The notes beneath the pieces were generated by a model. The model did no database searches and was not told the origin of the DNA. It was given only the letters and a program-made list of their open reading frames with translations. From contig NZ_CP108054.1 in NCBI RefSeq assembly GCF_036173125.1, positions 1,302,001 through 1,366,000 of the forward strand: DNA of 64,000 nt. Reading direction: 5' to 3'. This DNA comes from Streptomyces sp. NBC_00286 (lineage in GTDB: Bacteria; Actinomycetota; Actinomycetes; Streptomycetales; Streptomycetaceae). Both the position numbers and the translations under genes were made by a program. How positions within the stretch are numbered: the first letter of the stretch is position 1; each line of letters begins with the position of its first letter. Shown here piece by piece: positions 1-8,618 of this stretch.

Positions 1-891
1 GATGGGCACCGGGACGGTGTTGCCGCCCATGTGCGCCAGAACGCCGCCTGTGGCCATGGACGCCATGGCGTGAGCAGTGATCGGGCTGGATGGCACATAG
101 TCGAGGACAGCGTCGACGCCCTGCGGAACTAGACGCCGGATCGCCCCGGTGAGGCCGCTGTTGGCCTCCCAGCCCTCGGATAGATTCTCGGTCGCAATGG
201 AGTCGACGGGGATGCCGTCGGCCTCCGCCAGCTTCTCGACGTCCTTGAGTCGCTCGCCGCTGCGGCCCACCAAGATCAGCCGGCCAATGCCGAACTGCTT
301 GGCGAACTTGACGCTCGCGGTGCCCATCGTGCCGGTCGCCGCGGTGATGACCACGGTCGCAGCCTGTGGCAGGTGGCACTCCTTCAGTATCCGGACGGCG
401 TTACCCAGGTCGTGGACCTTCGCGCCGACGTCAAAGCTGACGTTGTTGGGCAACCTGTCGAGCAGCCAGAACGGGACGCGAACGTACTCGGCCAACCCTC
501 CGTCGTGGTAGCGCTCGTACAGCGGCAACGGACCGTCGCTGAACGCCGCGTGGCCGATCATCGCGTACTGAGCACACATGTTCTCGCGGTCGGATCGGCA
601 GTAGACACAGTGACCGCAGCTGAGCTGGGGGTGGACCCGGACGCGCTCGCCTCCAGTGAAGCCCGGTACGTCGGGTCCGACCTCCGAAACAGTGCCTGCC
701 ATCTCGTGCCCGAGGATCGTTGGCAGCTGCTTGAAGGCCCCCATCTTGAGCAGCGACATCATCCCGGGGGCAAGGCCGGCGGACTCGACTTTGACGATCA
801 CTTCACCGGAAGCCGGTTCGGGAACCGGGACCTCCTCAAGGACAAGGGCACTCTCCGCGTCGTGGGCCCGCGTTGCCAGCATGGTGCTCAT
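1..891 (-). CDS. Zinc-binding MDR alcohol dehydrogenase-like protein (partial, 3' end outside window)
   Basis: Reading the minus strand from ATG at 891 gives about 297 residues before the window edge, so the C-terminus is missing. The GroES-like N-domain has the GHE motif (ILGHEMAG) and the four-cysteine structural zinc loop (CGHCVYCRSDRENMC). A Rossmann region follows (TGTMGTASVKFAKQFG). The usual catalytic CGxCHSD segment is replaced by AGLAPGMMS, so the catalytic-zinc cysteine is absent and the chemistry may differ from a classical alcohol dehydrogenase. The start overlaps the bicupin stop (ATGA) and its Shine-Dalgarno AAAGGAG lies inside the bicupin gene, so the two are translationally coupled. 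Substrate unknown. Confidence 0.85.
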   Translation of the reverse strand, partial: MSTMLATRAHDAESALVLEEVPVPEPASGEVIVKVESAGLAPGMMSLLKMGAFKQLPTILGHEMAGTVSEVGPDVPGFTGGERVRVHPQLSCGHCVYCRSDRENMCAQYAMIGHAAFSDGPLPLYERYHDGGLAEYVRVPFWLLDRLPNNVSFDVGAKVHDLGNAVRILKECHLPQAATVVITAATGTMGTASVKFAKQFGIGRLILVGRSGERLKDVEKLAEADGIPVDSIATENLSEGWEANSGLTGAIRRLVPQGVDAVLDYVPSSPITAHAMASMATGGVLAHMGGNTVPVPI

Positions 892-1883
892 GCCTGGCTC
901 CTTTCGACGGCTGCGCCCAGCCGCTCAGGCGAGTAGGGATCCGCAGTGCGCGTGGTATCGATGACCTGCGGAAGTTCGAGGTGCGACAAGAGCGAGACGT
1001 GGGTCGACCGGTCGCGCGGGATGCCGGCGTGGGCCAGGCCGAGCGGAATCCGCACGAAGTCGCCCGGATGCAGCTCAACGATGCCCCGCTGGGTCGCGAG
1101 GGTGCGCATTCCAGAGACCTGGTACTGGATCTCGTCGGCGTCGAGCGTCCGCCGGTAGCGCCGACTCCCGTCACGGGCCGTCGTGTTGACGTATCCGAGT
1201 CGAATCGTCGGTGTGGCGTAGATCCACGTGGCGCCGACAGCATCACCGATCGAGTGCACCCGCATCCGCTCGGGCTCGGCGTGCACGCGCTCGAGGAGCA
1301 ACGTCTCGTCCGCGGGGAACACCGCGATGTCGTGGCCGACCGTCCCCATGCACTGGGTGACGGCCTCGTTGACCTCACCCGGCTCCCAGCCGGGGAACGG
1401 CGGCATCACCGGCTGCGACGTCCGAATCGGCTCGACCAGCTCGGCGACCGGCGCGGGCAGGTAGAAGACCAGGTGGCTCTCCTTACGACCGTAGTTGTCG
1501 TGGCCGACCCCGCACGGGATCCGGGAGAACTCGCCCGGCCGGTGCTCGATGACCCCGAGCTCGGTCATCAGCGTCCGTTCACCATCGATCTGGTACGAGA
1601 GCTCATCGACATCGCAGTTGCGGTGGTAGAACGGCTGACGACCGTTCATGACCTGCCACTCGACCCGGAGTTGGTCGTTCTCGTACACCCCGCGCGGGGG
1701 CGCGAACCTCTGCTCGACGTACTTCTGCGGGAAGTGAACGATGGGCAGGAGCTCGTGATCATTCCACAGCTTGATCGGTAGCTTGCTCGGGTAAGGAGAC
1801 GCAAGAAGCAGATCCTCGTCGCGATCGATGCTGCGCAGTGGCCGATCAGATCTGATGGTCATCACGTCTTCGACGACTCTCAT
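888..1883 (-). CDS. Bicupin protein, homogentisate-dioxygenase-like
   Basis: 331 residues with two cupin halves. Half one has NCDVDELSYQIDGE followed by EHRPGEFSRIPCGVGHD. Half two has LDADEIQYQVSG followed by ELHPGDFVRIPLGLAHAG. The D/E-type first cupin motif and the PxGxxH second motif resemble the homogentisate 1,2-dioxygenase superfamily, so an iron-dependent ring-cleaving or related oxygenase is possible; the substrate is inferred only. The start at 1883 was chosen over an upstream in-frame ATG because GAGGAGGT sits just before it. It is first in an operon with the MDR dehydrogenase. A perfect 17-bp palindrome about 185 bp upstream links it to the MarR regulator at 11.5 kb. Confidence 0.82.
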   Translation of the reverse strand: MRVVEDVMTIRSDRPLRSIDRDEDLLLASPYPSKLPIKLWNDHELLPIVHFPQKYVEQRFAPPRGVYENDQLRVEWQVMNGRQPFYHRNCDVDELSYQIDGERTLMTELGVIEHRPGEFSRIPCGVGHDNYGRKESHLVFYLPAPVAELVEPIRTSQPVMPPFPGWEPGEVNEAVTQCMGTVGHDIAVFPADETLLLERVHAEPERMRVHSIGDAVGATWIYATPTIRLGYVNTTARDGSRRYRRTLDADEIQYQVSGMRTLATQRGIVELHPGDFVRIPLGLAHAGIPRDRSTHVSLLSHLELPQVIDTTRTADPYSPERLGAAVERSQA

Positions 1884-2067
1884 GGAGACCTCCTCGTCTC
1901 TGAATATGGGAGGCGCCGCGGCAGCATCCGCGTGACGCCGGGACGACGCTCCGATGTGGCAGACCTGCGATTCAGCGCCGAGCTCGCGCCTCAAGGACCC
2001 CGCCTGACCCCACCCACGACGTACCACCGTGGTGCGACGGTGCGCGGCGAGGGTCGCACACCATTAT

Positions 2068-2084
2068 TATCAACCTGGTTGATA
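2068..2084. promoter_or_regulatory. Candidate MarR operator upstream of the bicupin operon
   Basis: TATCAACCTGGTTGATA is a perfect 8+1+8 inverted repeat. It matches TRTCAA-N5-YTGAYA, which recurs at 9329, 9348, 11394 and 11964. It lies in the promoter region of the minus-strand bicupin-dehydrogenase operon. Confidence 0.6.
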
Positions 2085-2477
2085 TATGTCTACGTACTTG
2101 ACGCTTGTCGCCTCGCGTCGCCCGTCACAGAGGGGTGCAGCTGGGCCCGGAGTGATGGATCAGAGGTCTTGGCCCCCCGGAGTGCCAGAAACGAGAACAC
2201 GGTCAGGCTGATCCCTGTCGCGTTTCCCACGGCCCTCAAGGACTGCTTGCGGACTGCCATCGAACTCCCGCGTCAGGTCAGCCACTTGTGCGTCCATGAC
2301 GGCGCGTGGACGCGACGCGACAGCGTTGCTGACCGAGCCGTTCGCGTCGCGCGACCGCCTCCAGACGCGCCCCCGGGCGGAGGATCGGATCAGGCGCGCC
2401 ACGCCGTGGCCGAGGTCGTCGTGACCACAGCAGCACGGCGCGCCTCGTTGGACTCGGCGGAGCTACGTCCATACCGT
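2085..2477. other. Intergenic, no gene recognised
   Basis: About 390 bp between the bicupin promoter and the end of the yihY-like gene. Minus-strand reading gives only short arginine-rich frames with no Shine-Dalgarno or family resemblance. I see no repeat or strong hairpin. Confidence 0.4.
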
Positions 2478-3446
2478 TCACCGTCCCCGCGCTCGGCGAA
2501 GGCACGTCTGCAGGTTGCGGATCGGCGTGAGCTCACGGCGCGTTCTCCACCATGTCAGCGGATGCGGCCAGCGAGTCTCGGGAGAAGGCCAGAACTCCTG
2601 GACGCCCGCATTGAACTCCGCCCCGAGGATGACCGCGAAGCCGAGGAAGAAGTTGAAGAGCAAGAAGGCGATGGCGGTTGCCAGGGCGCCGTAACTGATG
2701 CCGGCCTGTGCGGTCCAGCTGAGATATCGGCGCAGGCCCTCGCTTGCAGCCATGAAGAACACGCCCGCGACAAGTGCGCCTCCGAAAAGGCGACGCCATC
2801 GCAGCGTGTGCTGCAGAGCCAGCTTGTACAGGGTGGTGAGCGCGACGATCAGCAGCAAGCCTGTCCCGGGATAGTAGAAGATGTCGATGAGACGCAGGCC
2901 GGGTTCGCGCCACTCCACCGGCAGCACGCGGCCCGCGAGCGAGGGGCCAAGGGCCACCACAGGCAGAATCAGCACAGCGGCGATGAGGAAGCCGATGCAG
3001 AGGAGCAGGGCGAAGATGCGCTGCCAGACCGGGTGACGGGCAGATGCTTGCCCGTGTGCCGCGGTGATGGCGTCCACGAACGCGGCTATGGCTGACGAAC
3101 CGGCCCACAAGGACAGTGCGAAGCCGATCGAGAGCACGCCGCCGTGGCCCGGTTGAAGAACGTCGGCGACCGTCGGCGCCACCAGGTCGTCGCCTACGCT
3201 CGGGCTGATCAGCTTTCGGGAGAAGGTGATGATCTTGGATTCCACAACCGCGACGGTGTCCGGGCCGAACCAGTGGCCGACATAACCGAGGCTGCCGAGC
3301 AGGACGAGCAGGAGTGGCGCCAAGGACAGCATCTGCCAGAATGCGGCAGCGGCCGAGCGCATGAAGATCGAGTCGGCCCAGGACTTGGCCGCGACATGGA
3401 CGACCAGCCGACGGACCTGCCCGAGTTTCCTGACGACCCGGCCCAT
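2478..3446 (-). CDS. YihY/BrkB-family inner membrane protein
   Basis: 322 residues with about six hydrophobic segments (AFWQMLSLAPLLLVLLGSLG, IFALLLCIGFLIAAVLILPV and later ones) and the family C-terminal region ISYGALATAIAFLLFNFF-GAEFNA. The family is of uncertain function; the old ribonuclease BN name is a misannotation. The first in-frame ATG is at 3446, but its AGGA lies only one base upstream. The reading frame stays open further upstream, where AAGGAG is correctly spaced only from an ATC codon at 3485, so the true start is uncertain. It sits 28 bp behind a decayed ORF on the same strand. Confidence 0.8.
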   Translation of the reverse strand: MGRVVRKLGQVRRLVVHVAAKSWADSIFMRSAAAAFWQMLSLAPLLLVLLGSLGYVGHWFGPDTVAVVESKIITFSRKLISPSVGDDLVAPTVADVLQPGHGGVLSIGFALSLWAGSSAIAAFVDAITAAHGQASARHPVWQRIFALLLCIGFLIAAVLILPVVALGPSLAGRVLPVEWREPGLRLIDIFYYPGTGLLLIVALTTLYKLALQHTLRWRRLFGGALVAGVFFMAASEGLRRYLSWTAQAGISYGALATAIAFLLFNFFLGFAVILGAEFNAGVQEFWPSPETRWPHPLTWWRTRRELTPIRNLQTCLRRARGR

Positions 3447-3474
3447 GTCCTGCGCATCGTCGTCGAAGACTTCA

Positions 3475-3830
3475 TCAGACTTGATTGCTGTCTCCTTCGC
3501 CGAGGGAGGCCAGTTCCTCTGCTGCCGGGGTTCCGTGCGTGTGGAACGACTCGATGGTCTGCAGTTCCCAAGCCTGTTCCTGGGCACGTGCGGCCTTGCT
3601 CCAGGCCCGAGTCGCGAGCGACCGCCGTCAAGGAGATCTGCGTGGCGCTGGCGATGTAAGGGCTGACGCCGAGTCCGGCGACATAGGCGATGGCGGCAGC
3701 CAACTCGTCTGCGCGGCGCGTCGTGTGCCTGTGGGCACCGTGGATCAGGCGGTCGACCAGGCCGGGATCGGGCCATGCGATCTCGGCGACCAAATGCTGG
3801 CGGAGCCACGGCGCGCAATCGGCTGATCTG
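3475..3830 (-). pseudogene. Frameshifted remnant of an unidentified protein
   Basis: Two adjacent minus-strand frames look like authentic protein but do not join. The first reads through LVAEIAWPDPGLVDRLIHG and AAAIAYVAGLGVSPYIASA. The second reads AWSKAARAQEQAWELQTIES and ends in TGA at 3475-3477. The shift is near 3630. I do not recognise the family. It could instead be two overlapping small genes, but the first frame has no convincing start. Confidence 0.4.
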
Positions 3831-4048
3831 GTGCTCCCGCCATCCTCAGCGGATTGCTGGCGCAGCACATCCTGCCGGGAGCGACTCCCCTGCAGGGCGG
3901 GCGGCGCGACCTGCCTCCGCAAAGGCGCAAGGAGGGAGGGCCCTCCCCCTGTACGGCCGTCGCATGTGTGCTCAGACCGGTGTCACCATCGCTCCACCTC
4001 ACTCCTCGGCCACGAGGCCCCATCCGCGCGTCGGGGCTGGCCCCACGC

Positions 4049-4732
4049 CTAGCTGTGTGCACGGCGCACCAAGTACTCCCACCCGGCTTTGATCTGGTGT
4101 GGGTTCCAGATCTGCTCACGCTTGAACCGGGTCTCGGCCTCGTTCGATGCAGTGAGTACGCCGCCGGCAGCCTCAGCGAGGAGCTGGGTGTGGCAGGCGC
4201 GCTCGAGCAGCACCGCGTACATGACGGCCGTCGCAATGTCCGGGCCGACCGTCACGGCGCCGTGGTGCGGCATCAGTATCGCGTTGGCGTCACCGAGCCC
4301 CTGGGCAAGCTCTCGGCCCAGGTCCCTGGTCACGATCAATGCTCCTGTGACCGTGAACCGCGGCAACTGCGGATGGGCGAACGGCACTGCATCGTGGGAG
4401 ATGGGCAGGAGCTCGCGCTGGAGCGAGGAGAAGGCGCTCAGCGCGGGAGCGTGCGTGTGCACCACTGCCGCGACATCTGCACGGCGAGCGAGGATCTCGG
4501 TGTGGATGGGGAATTCCAGATGCCGGTTCCCGGTTCCCCGCAGCACCTTGCCCTCCGGCGAGACCAGGACAACCCGGTCCTCGTTGATCTCATCGAAGCC
4601 GAATCCCGAAGCTTTCATCCAGGCGCCCCTACCCTCAGGATCGCGGACTGAGGCGTGGCCCCACACCATGTCGGACAGGCCAGTGGTCGCGAGTGCGCGG
4701 CTGGCGCTCACGACGTCAGCAACAACATTCAT
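4049..4732 (-). CDS. Class II aldolase/adducin-family protein
   Basis: 227 residues. Zinc-ligand histidines are visible in VVHTHAP and MPHHGAVTVG, as in L-fuculose-phosphate aldolase and related lyases. The segments SDMVWGHASVRDP and GNRHLEFPIHTEI fit the substrate pocket region. AAGGAGG precedes the ATG at good spacing. It is the last gene of a run that starts at 8317 (DsbA-like, ECF transporter), 81 bp behind ecfT, which suggests the aldolase acts on a compound brought in by that transporter. Actual substrate unknown. Confidence 0.85.
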   Translation of the reverse strand: MNVVADVVSASRALATTGLSDMVWGHASVRDPEGRGAWMKASGFGFDEINEDRVVLVSPEGKVLRGTGNRHLEFPIHTEILARRADVAAVVHTHAPALSAFSSLQRELLPISHDAVPFAHPQLPRFTVTGALIVTRDLGRELAQGLGDANAILMPHHGAVTVGPDIATAVMYAVLLERACHTQLLAEAAGGVLTASNEAETRFKREQIWNPHQIKAGWEYLVRRAHS

Positions 4733-4813
4733 CTGGTCGAACCTCCTTCGAACGCGCCCGGGGGCCCGGCACAGGTTTCCGCCATCCGGATCCGCTCGAA
4801 CCCGAGACCGCCT

Positions 4814-5632
4814 TCAACTGCCAGTCGTGACCTGGACCAGGACGGACACCACGCACACGGCCAGCACCACGGCGAAGGCGACGGCGTCTCTCGACGTCGG
4901 CCGCGACGGCTGGGCTGAAATCTGGCCCGAGCCCCCCCGGGCCGTGATCGCGTCGCCCATCTCATCGGCGCGCCTGAGCGAGGCCGTCATCGCGGTGGCC
5001 AGCATGTCGATCATCTCGCTTCTGCGTCGACGCCAGCGCTCCCGCCGGGTCGTCGCAGCAACACGTGGGCGCAACCGCCGTGCAGCGAAAAGCACACGGA
5101 ACTCCTGGCTCAGGATCGGGAACGCCCGCAGGGTCAGCGCGAGGGTCACCGCCCAGTCATCGATCGGAAACCGCAACGCCTTGAACGGAAGGCCCAGCTT
5201 CGAGACAGCGGGCGCGACCTCCGAGACGTTGGTCGTCCACGACACCAGTGCGCAGATCCCCATCAGCGAGGCTGTCAGCAGGAGCAACTGCAGGTAGCCG
5301 AGCAGGCCGCCAAGACCGGCCGGGTCACCGCCTGCGGCGCCGAACGCCACGCCGCCGATGAGCAGGAGCACCCACAGCAGGGGCGGCATCGTGGGCAGCA
5401 CTCCCCGCGTGACGCCGGCCAGCCTGCCCACGGCCAGCGCGAACACAGCGAGCAGTCCGCTCGTCGTCCAGGTAGGGAAGGACACCAGCAGCACCGAGAA
5501 GACCGCCACGACGATCAGCTTGGTACCTGCCCACAAACGGTGGACGGGTGAGTTCCCGGGAACCGGACGCAGCAGCACCAACGGCTTGGTACGCCTGCGC
5601 TTCCTGACGGATTCGGTCTGTGCCGCGGTCAT
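4814..5632 (-). CDS. ECF transporter transmembrane component EcfT
   Basis: 272 residues. Several hydrophobic helices (LIVVAVFSVLLVSF, LLWVLLLIGGVAFGAAGG, LLLLTASLMGICALVSW) are followed by the conserved coupling-helix segment SLRRADEMGDAITARGG, the family ARG motif that contacts the ATPases. A last helix lies near the C-terminus. The ATG at 5632 overlaps the stop of the S-A-A fusion gene (ATGA), so this start is preferred over upstream in-frame ones. It forms a complete ECF transporter with that gene. Confidence 0.88.
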   Translation of the reverse strand: MTAAQTESVRKRRRTKPLVLLRPVPGNSPVHRLWAGTKLIVVAVFSVLLVSFPTWTTSGLLAVFALAVGRLAGVTRGVLPTMPPLLWVLLLIGGVAFGAAGGDPAGLGGLLGYLQLLLLTASLMGICALVSWTTNVSEVAPAVSKLGLPFKALRFPIDDWAVTLALTLRAFPILSQEFRVLFAARRLRPRVAATTRRERWRRRRSEMIDMLATAMTASLRRADEMGDAITARGGSGQISAQPSRPTSRDAVAFAVVLAVCVVSVLVQVTTGS

Positions 5633-7656
5633 CGAGCGCCTCCGGTGTGAGTCGGCGCCGGCACGAGTGTGCCCTTGTGCAGCTGCAGAGTGCGCGGACA
5701 CAGCTCGTCGAGCCCGGAGAAGTCGTGGGAGATGACGATCACCGTGAGTCCTGTGTCCCGGCGCAACTCGGTGAGCAGCGCCAACAAGCCACGCGAACTC
5801 GCAGCGTCGAGGCCCGCAAGTGGTTCGTCGAGGATGATCGCACGCGGCTCACGGGCCAGCAGGCTGGCAAGTACCACACGCCGCATCTGACCGCCGCTGA
5901 GCTGGTCGATACGGCGATTCGCCAACGCGGGGTCCAGACCGACAGTGACCAGGGCGCGCTCCACGCGGCTGTGGTCGCCGGGGTCGAACCCGGACGCCGA
6001 AGCGATCTCGAACTCGACGCTGGCACGCATCAGCTGGAGCCGAGCGGCCTGGAACGACATCGCGACCGCACCCACTTGGTCTGACACCGGACTGCCGTCC
6101 AGCAGGCAGCTGCCCTTCGTCGGCTCCACGAGTCCAGCCATGATCCACGCGAGTGTCGACTTTCCCGAGCCGTTCAGCCCGTGGATCAGCACGCCGTCAC
6201 CTTCGCCGATCGTAAGGTCGATGTCGTGGAGGGCCGTCGATGCCCACGGGGTGCCGCTGCCGTACTCGTGTCCGACGCCCCGCAACTCGAGCAGTGGTTG
6301 ACCGCTGCGGTGGCTCGGCGCGAGCTTGGCGGCCGGGACGGGCGCCGAGACCACCATGTCGACGTTGTCCTCGTTGCCAGTCAGGTTGACGATGCGATCG
6401 GCGGTGCAGGCCTCGTCGTTGAAGTGGGTGATGTGGACGATCGCCATGTCGTGGCGCTGGGTCAGCCCTGTCAACATGTCGATGAGCGTGTCCCGGCCAG
6501 GCTGGTCGACCATGCTGGTGATCTCGTCGGCGATCAAGAGGCGCGGCTCCCGAGCAAGCGCTGCAGCGACCGCAAGACGTTGGAGCTCGCCGCCCGACAG
6601 GGCTCCGGTGTCGCGTTCACCCAGCTCCGCAAGACCTACCTCGGCGAGCAAGCGGTCAACGTCGACGGAGACGCCGGACGGGAGACCCCACACGACGTCG
6701 TCGACGACGCGGGTACCGAGGACCTGGCTCTCCGGGTGCTGCATGACCACTGCGGTCCCACCGAACTGGCCAAGACCGACCGCCCCGGGGCGGTCGAGGG
6801 CGCCTGATGTGGCCTCACGACCGGAGAGCATCAGCATGAGAGTCGTCTTGCCGGACCCGTTGGCACCGGTGACGGCCACGTGCTCCCCCGACTTGATGGT
6901 CAGGTTCAGCGGGCCGACAGCGTCCTGGACCGTACCGGGGTAGCGGAAGCAGGCGTCGCGCAAGGTGACCGGCACGGGTGCGACCGGGCGGTCGTCGTGG
7001 GCGAAGTCCAGTTGGTGGACGTCTGGAACGCTGCCGAGTCGGGCGAACACTCGCGACACGGCCCACCAGGCGACCATGTTGATGATGGTCATGATGACCA
7101 TCGAGGTCGAGATGACGAAGATCGGCCAGTAGTCGATCAGCGTCGCCGCGGCGTCGCGCACCCAGTCGCCGACCGACTCCAGCGCGGGCACCACGCTGAG
7201 GATGTTCGCGACGCCGTCGGAGTAGCCGGTGATGAGCTCGAAGATCACGCTCCGGAATGCCGAGAGCACTGCCACCAAGGCTGCGACACCGACCCCAAAG
7301 ACGGCGCCCGCCGTGACGGCGGCGATGGAGATGCTCCAGATGCCTCCGCCCCGACGCTTCACGAAGCCGACCAGGCCACCGATGTAGGCACAGATCACTA
7401 TCACGCAGGGACCTGCCAGGCCGACGACGAGGAACGTGACGATGGTGCTGGCGATCGCCGCTGCTCCGAGCACCCGAAGACGGTGGCGGAACGCCAGCAG
7501 AGCCATCGGCACGGTGCCGAGCGTCAGAAGCGGGGCTGCGAACGGCAGCGCGGCGGCGGTGACTGCGATGGCGCTGCAGAGGGCTGCCATCACCGCCGCG
7601 TGCGCAAGTTCGGCTGGTTGCAGCGGCCCGGTTCGCCGGAACGCTTCAGTCTTCAT
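5629..7656 (-). CDS. Fused ECF transporter: membrane (S-like) domain plus two ATPase domains
   Basis: 675 residues. Roughly 1-215 are hydrophobic with about six membrane segments and resemble an ECF substrate-binding (S) component. Roughly 225-440 are ATPase 1: GANGSGKTT, LSGGELQRLA, LLIADE, switch HITH. Roughly 455-670 are ATPase 2: GLNGSGKST, LSGGQMRRV, AIILDEPLAGLD, switch VISHD. ATPase 1 has a less canonical Walker B tail (DEITSMVD). S-component and both EcfA subunits on one chain is a compact form of a group usually encoded by separate genes. It overlaps ecfT by 4 bp and follows the DsbA-like gene by 19 bp. Substrate not predictable. Confidence 0.87.
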   Translation of the reverse strand: MKTEAFRRTGPLQPAELAHAAVMAALCSAIAVTAAALPFAAPLLTLGTVPMALLAFRHRLRVLGAAAIASTIVTFLVVGLAGPCVIVICAYIGGLVGFVKRRGGGIWSISIAAVTAGAVFGVGVAALVAVLSAFRSVIFELITGYSDGVANILSVVPALESVGDWVRDAAATLIDYWPIFVISTSMVIMTIINMVAWWAVSRVFARLGSVPDVHQLDFAHDDRPVAPVPVTLRDACFRYPGTVQDAVGPLNLTIKSGEHVAVTGANGSGKTTLMLMLSGREATSGALDRPGAVGLGQFGGTAVVMQHPESQVLGTRVVDDVVWGLPSGVSVDVDRLLAEVGLAELGERDTGALSGGELQRLAVAAALAREPRLLIADEITSMVDQPGRDTLIDMLTGLTQRHDMAIVHITHFNDEACTADRIVNLTGNEDNVDMVVSAPVPAAKLAPSHRSGQPLLELRGVGHEYGSGTPWASTALHDIDLTIGEGDGVLIHGLNGSGKSTLAWIMAGLVEPTKGSCLLDGSPVSDQVGAVAMSFQAARLQLMRASVEFEIASASGFDPGDHSRVERALVTVGLDPALANRRIDQLSGGQMRRVVLASLLAREPRAIILDEPLAGLDAASSRGLLALLTELRRDTGLTVIVISHDFSGLDELCPRTLQLHKGTLVPAPTHTGGAR

Positions 7657-7675
7657 GTTCGCAGCCCTCTCCGCT

Positions 7676-8317
7676 TCAGCTGACGTCAGGCGTCAGGTCC
7701 TCGGGCTGCTGGCGCTTGATCTCCCAGAAATCCGGATAGGAAGCGAGTGTCAGTACGGCATCCCACAGCTTGCCGGCCTCTTCGCCCCGAGGGATGCGAG
7801 AGAGCACCGGACCGAACACCGCGACACCGTTGATGTGGATGGTCGGGACGCCGGCGATGGCGCCGGGCGCCTTCACGCCCTGGTCAGTGCTCGCGCGCAG
7901 CGACTCCTGGTACTCCTCCGAGGTGGCGGCGTCAGCCAGCTCGGCCGGCAGATCGACCTCGGCAAGCGCCTCCGCGATGATCTTGTCGAAGTCCTTCTTC
8001 AGCAGGTCGCCGAAGGCCTTGTTGTCGCCGTTGTGGATGCGCGAGCCCAACGCGGCGTAGAGCGGCTCCACGATCTCCGCGCCGTGCGCGCGCTCGGCGG
8101 CCGCCAACACCCGGACCGGCGCCCACGCCTTCGCCATGATCTTCGGGTTGCTGAACTGGGTAGGAAGGTCATCCTCATTGAGGATCGCCAGGCTCAGGAG
8201 GTGGAACGACACCTCGAAGTCACGGACCGCCCTCGCCTCCAGGAGCCAGCGGGACGTGATCCAGCTCCACGGGCAGAACGGGTCGAACCAGAAGTCGGCA
8301 CGGGCCTTGTCGGACAT
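7676..8317 (-). CDS. DsbA-family, mycothiol-dependent nitroreductase-like protein (copy 1)
   Basis: 213 residues. It closely resembles the mycobacterial Rv2466c family (my recollection): ADFWFDPFCPWSWITSRW at the N-terminus, GVPTIHINGVAVFGPVLSR with the cis-Pro loop, and RIPRGEEAGKLWDAVLTLAS near the C-terminus. The thioredoxin-fold active site reads CPWS. The second (resolving) cysteine of CPWC is serine, so it should act through a monothiol, mycothiol-linked mechanism or not as a disulfide exchanger. It heads the operon with the ECF transporter and aldolase. A paralogue lies at 8619. Confidence 0.85.
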   Translation of the reverse strand: MSDKARADFWFDPFCPWSWITSRWLLEARAVRDFEVSFHLLSLAILNEDDLPTQFSNPKIMAKAWAPVRVLAAAERAHGAEIVEPLYAALGSRIHNGDNKAFGDLLKKDFDKIIAEALAEVDLPAELADAATSEEYQESLRASTDQGVKAPGAIAGVPTIHINGVAVFGPVLSRIPRGEEAGKLWDAVLTLASYPDFWEIKRQQPEDLTPDVS

Positions 8318-8618
8318 GGCATACCTCTCAGTGAGATGAAATCGGGTGCGATGGGGATCGAGTCACGGCCGCTCACCCAATGTCTTGAGTCAGGTTCAGA
8401 CCGTGCTCTAGTGGATGGTTTTTTGCAGGTCAGCGCCTTCGCCGCCGGTGCGGCGGCTCAACGCGGGCGCACGATCGTGCACACGAACTGCGCGGCGTGC
8501 GACATCGGACGTAGCCGCAAGGAGAGGTGATCGCTCGTCGCAGCAGACTGGCTGAGGCTCTGCACCTCGGTTACTGAAGGCCCTCAGCCACCAAGTTCCG
8601 AGCGCCCAAGCCCGCAGC
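8318..8618. other. Intergenic between the two DsbA-like paralogues
   Basis: About 300 bp with no gene. A GTCTTGA/TTCAGAC pair near 8382-8401 is too imperfect to call an operator, and the 17-bp MarR-type motif is absent. Copy 2 could be co-transcribed with copy 1, or an unseen promoter may lie here. Confidence 0.4.

Noticed and set aside
2160..2402. Possible small minus-strand gene
   Set aside because: The end reads MDAQVADLTREFDGSPQAVL, protein-like in part, but there is no Shine-Dalgarno, no family and no conservation signal.
8375..8405. A further MarR operator upstream of DsbA-like copy 1
   Set aside because: GTCTTGAGTCAGGTTCAGAC does not fit the 17-bp motif.
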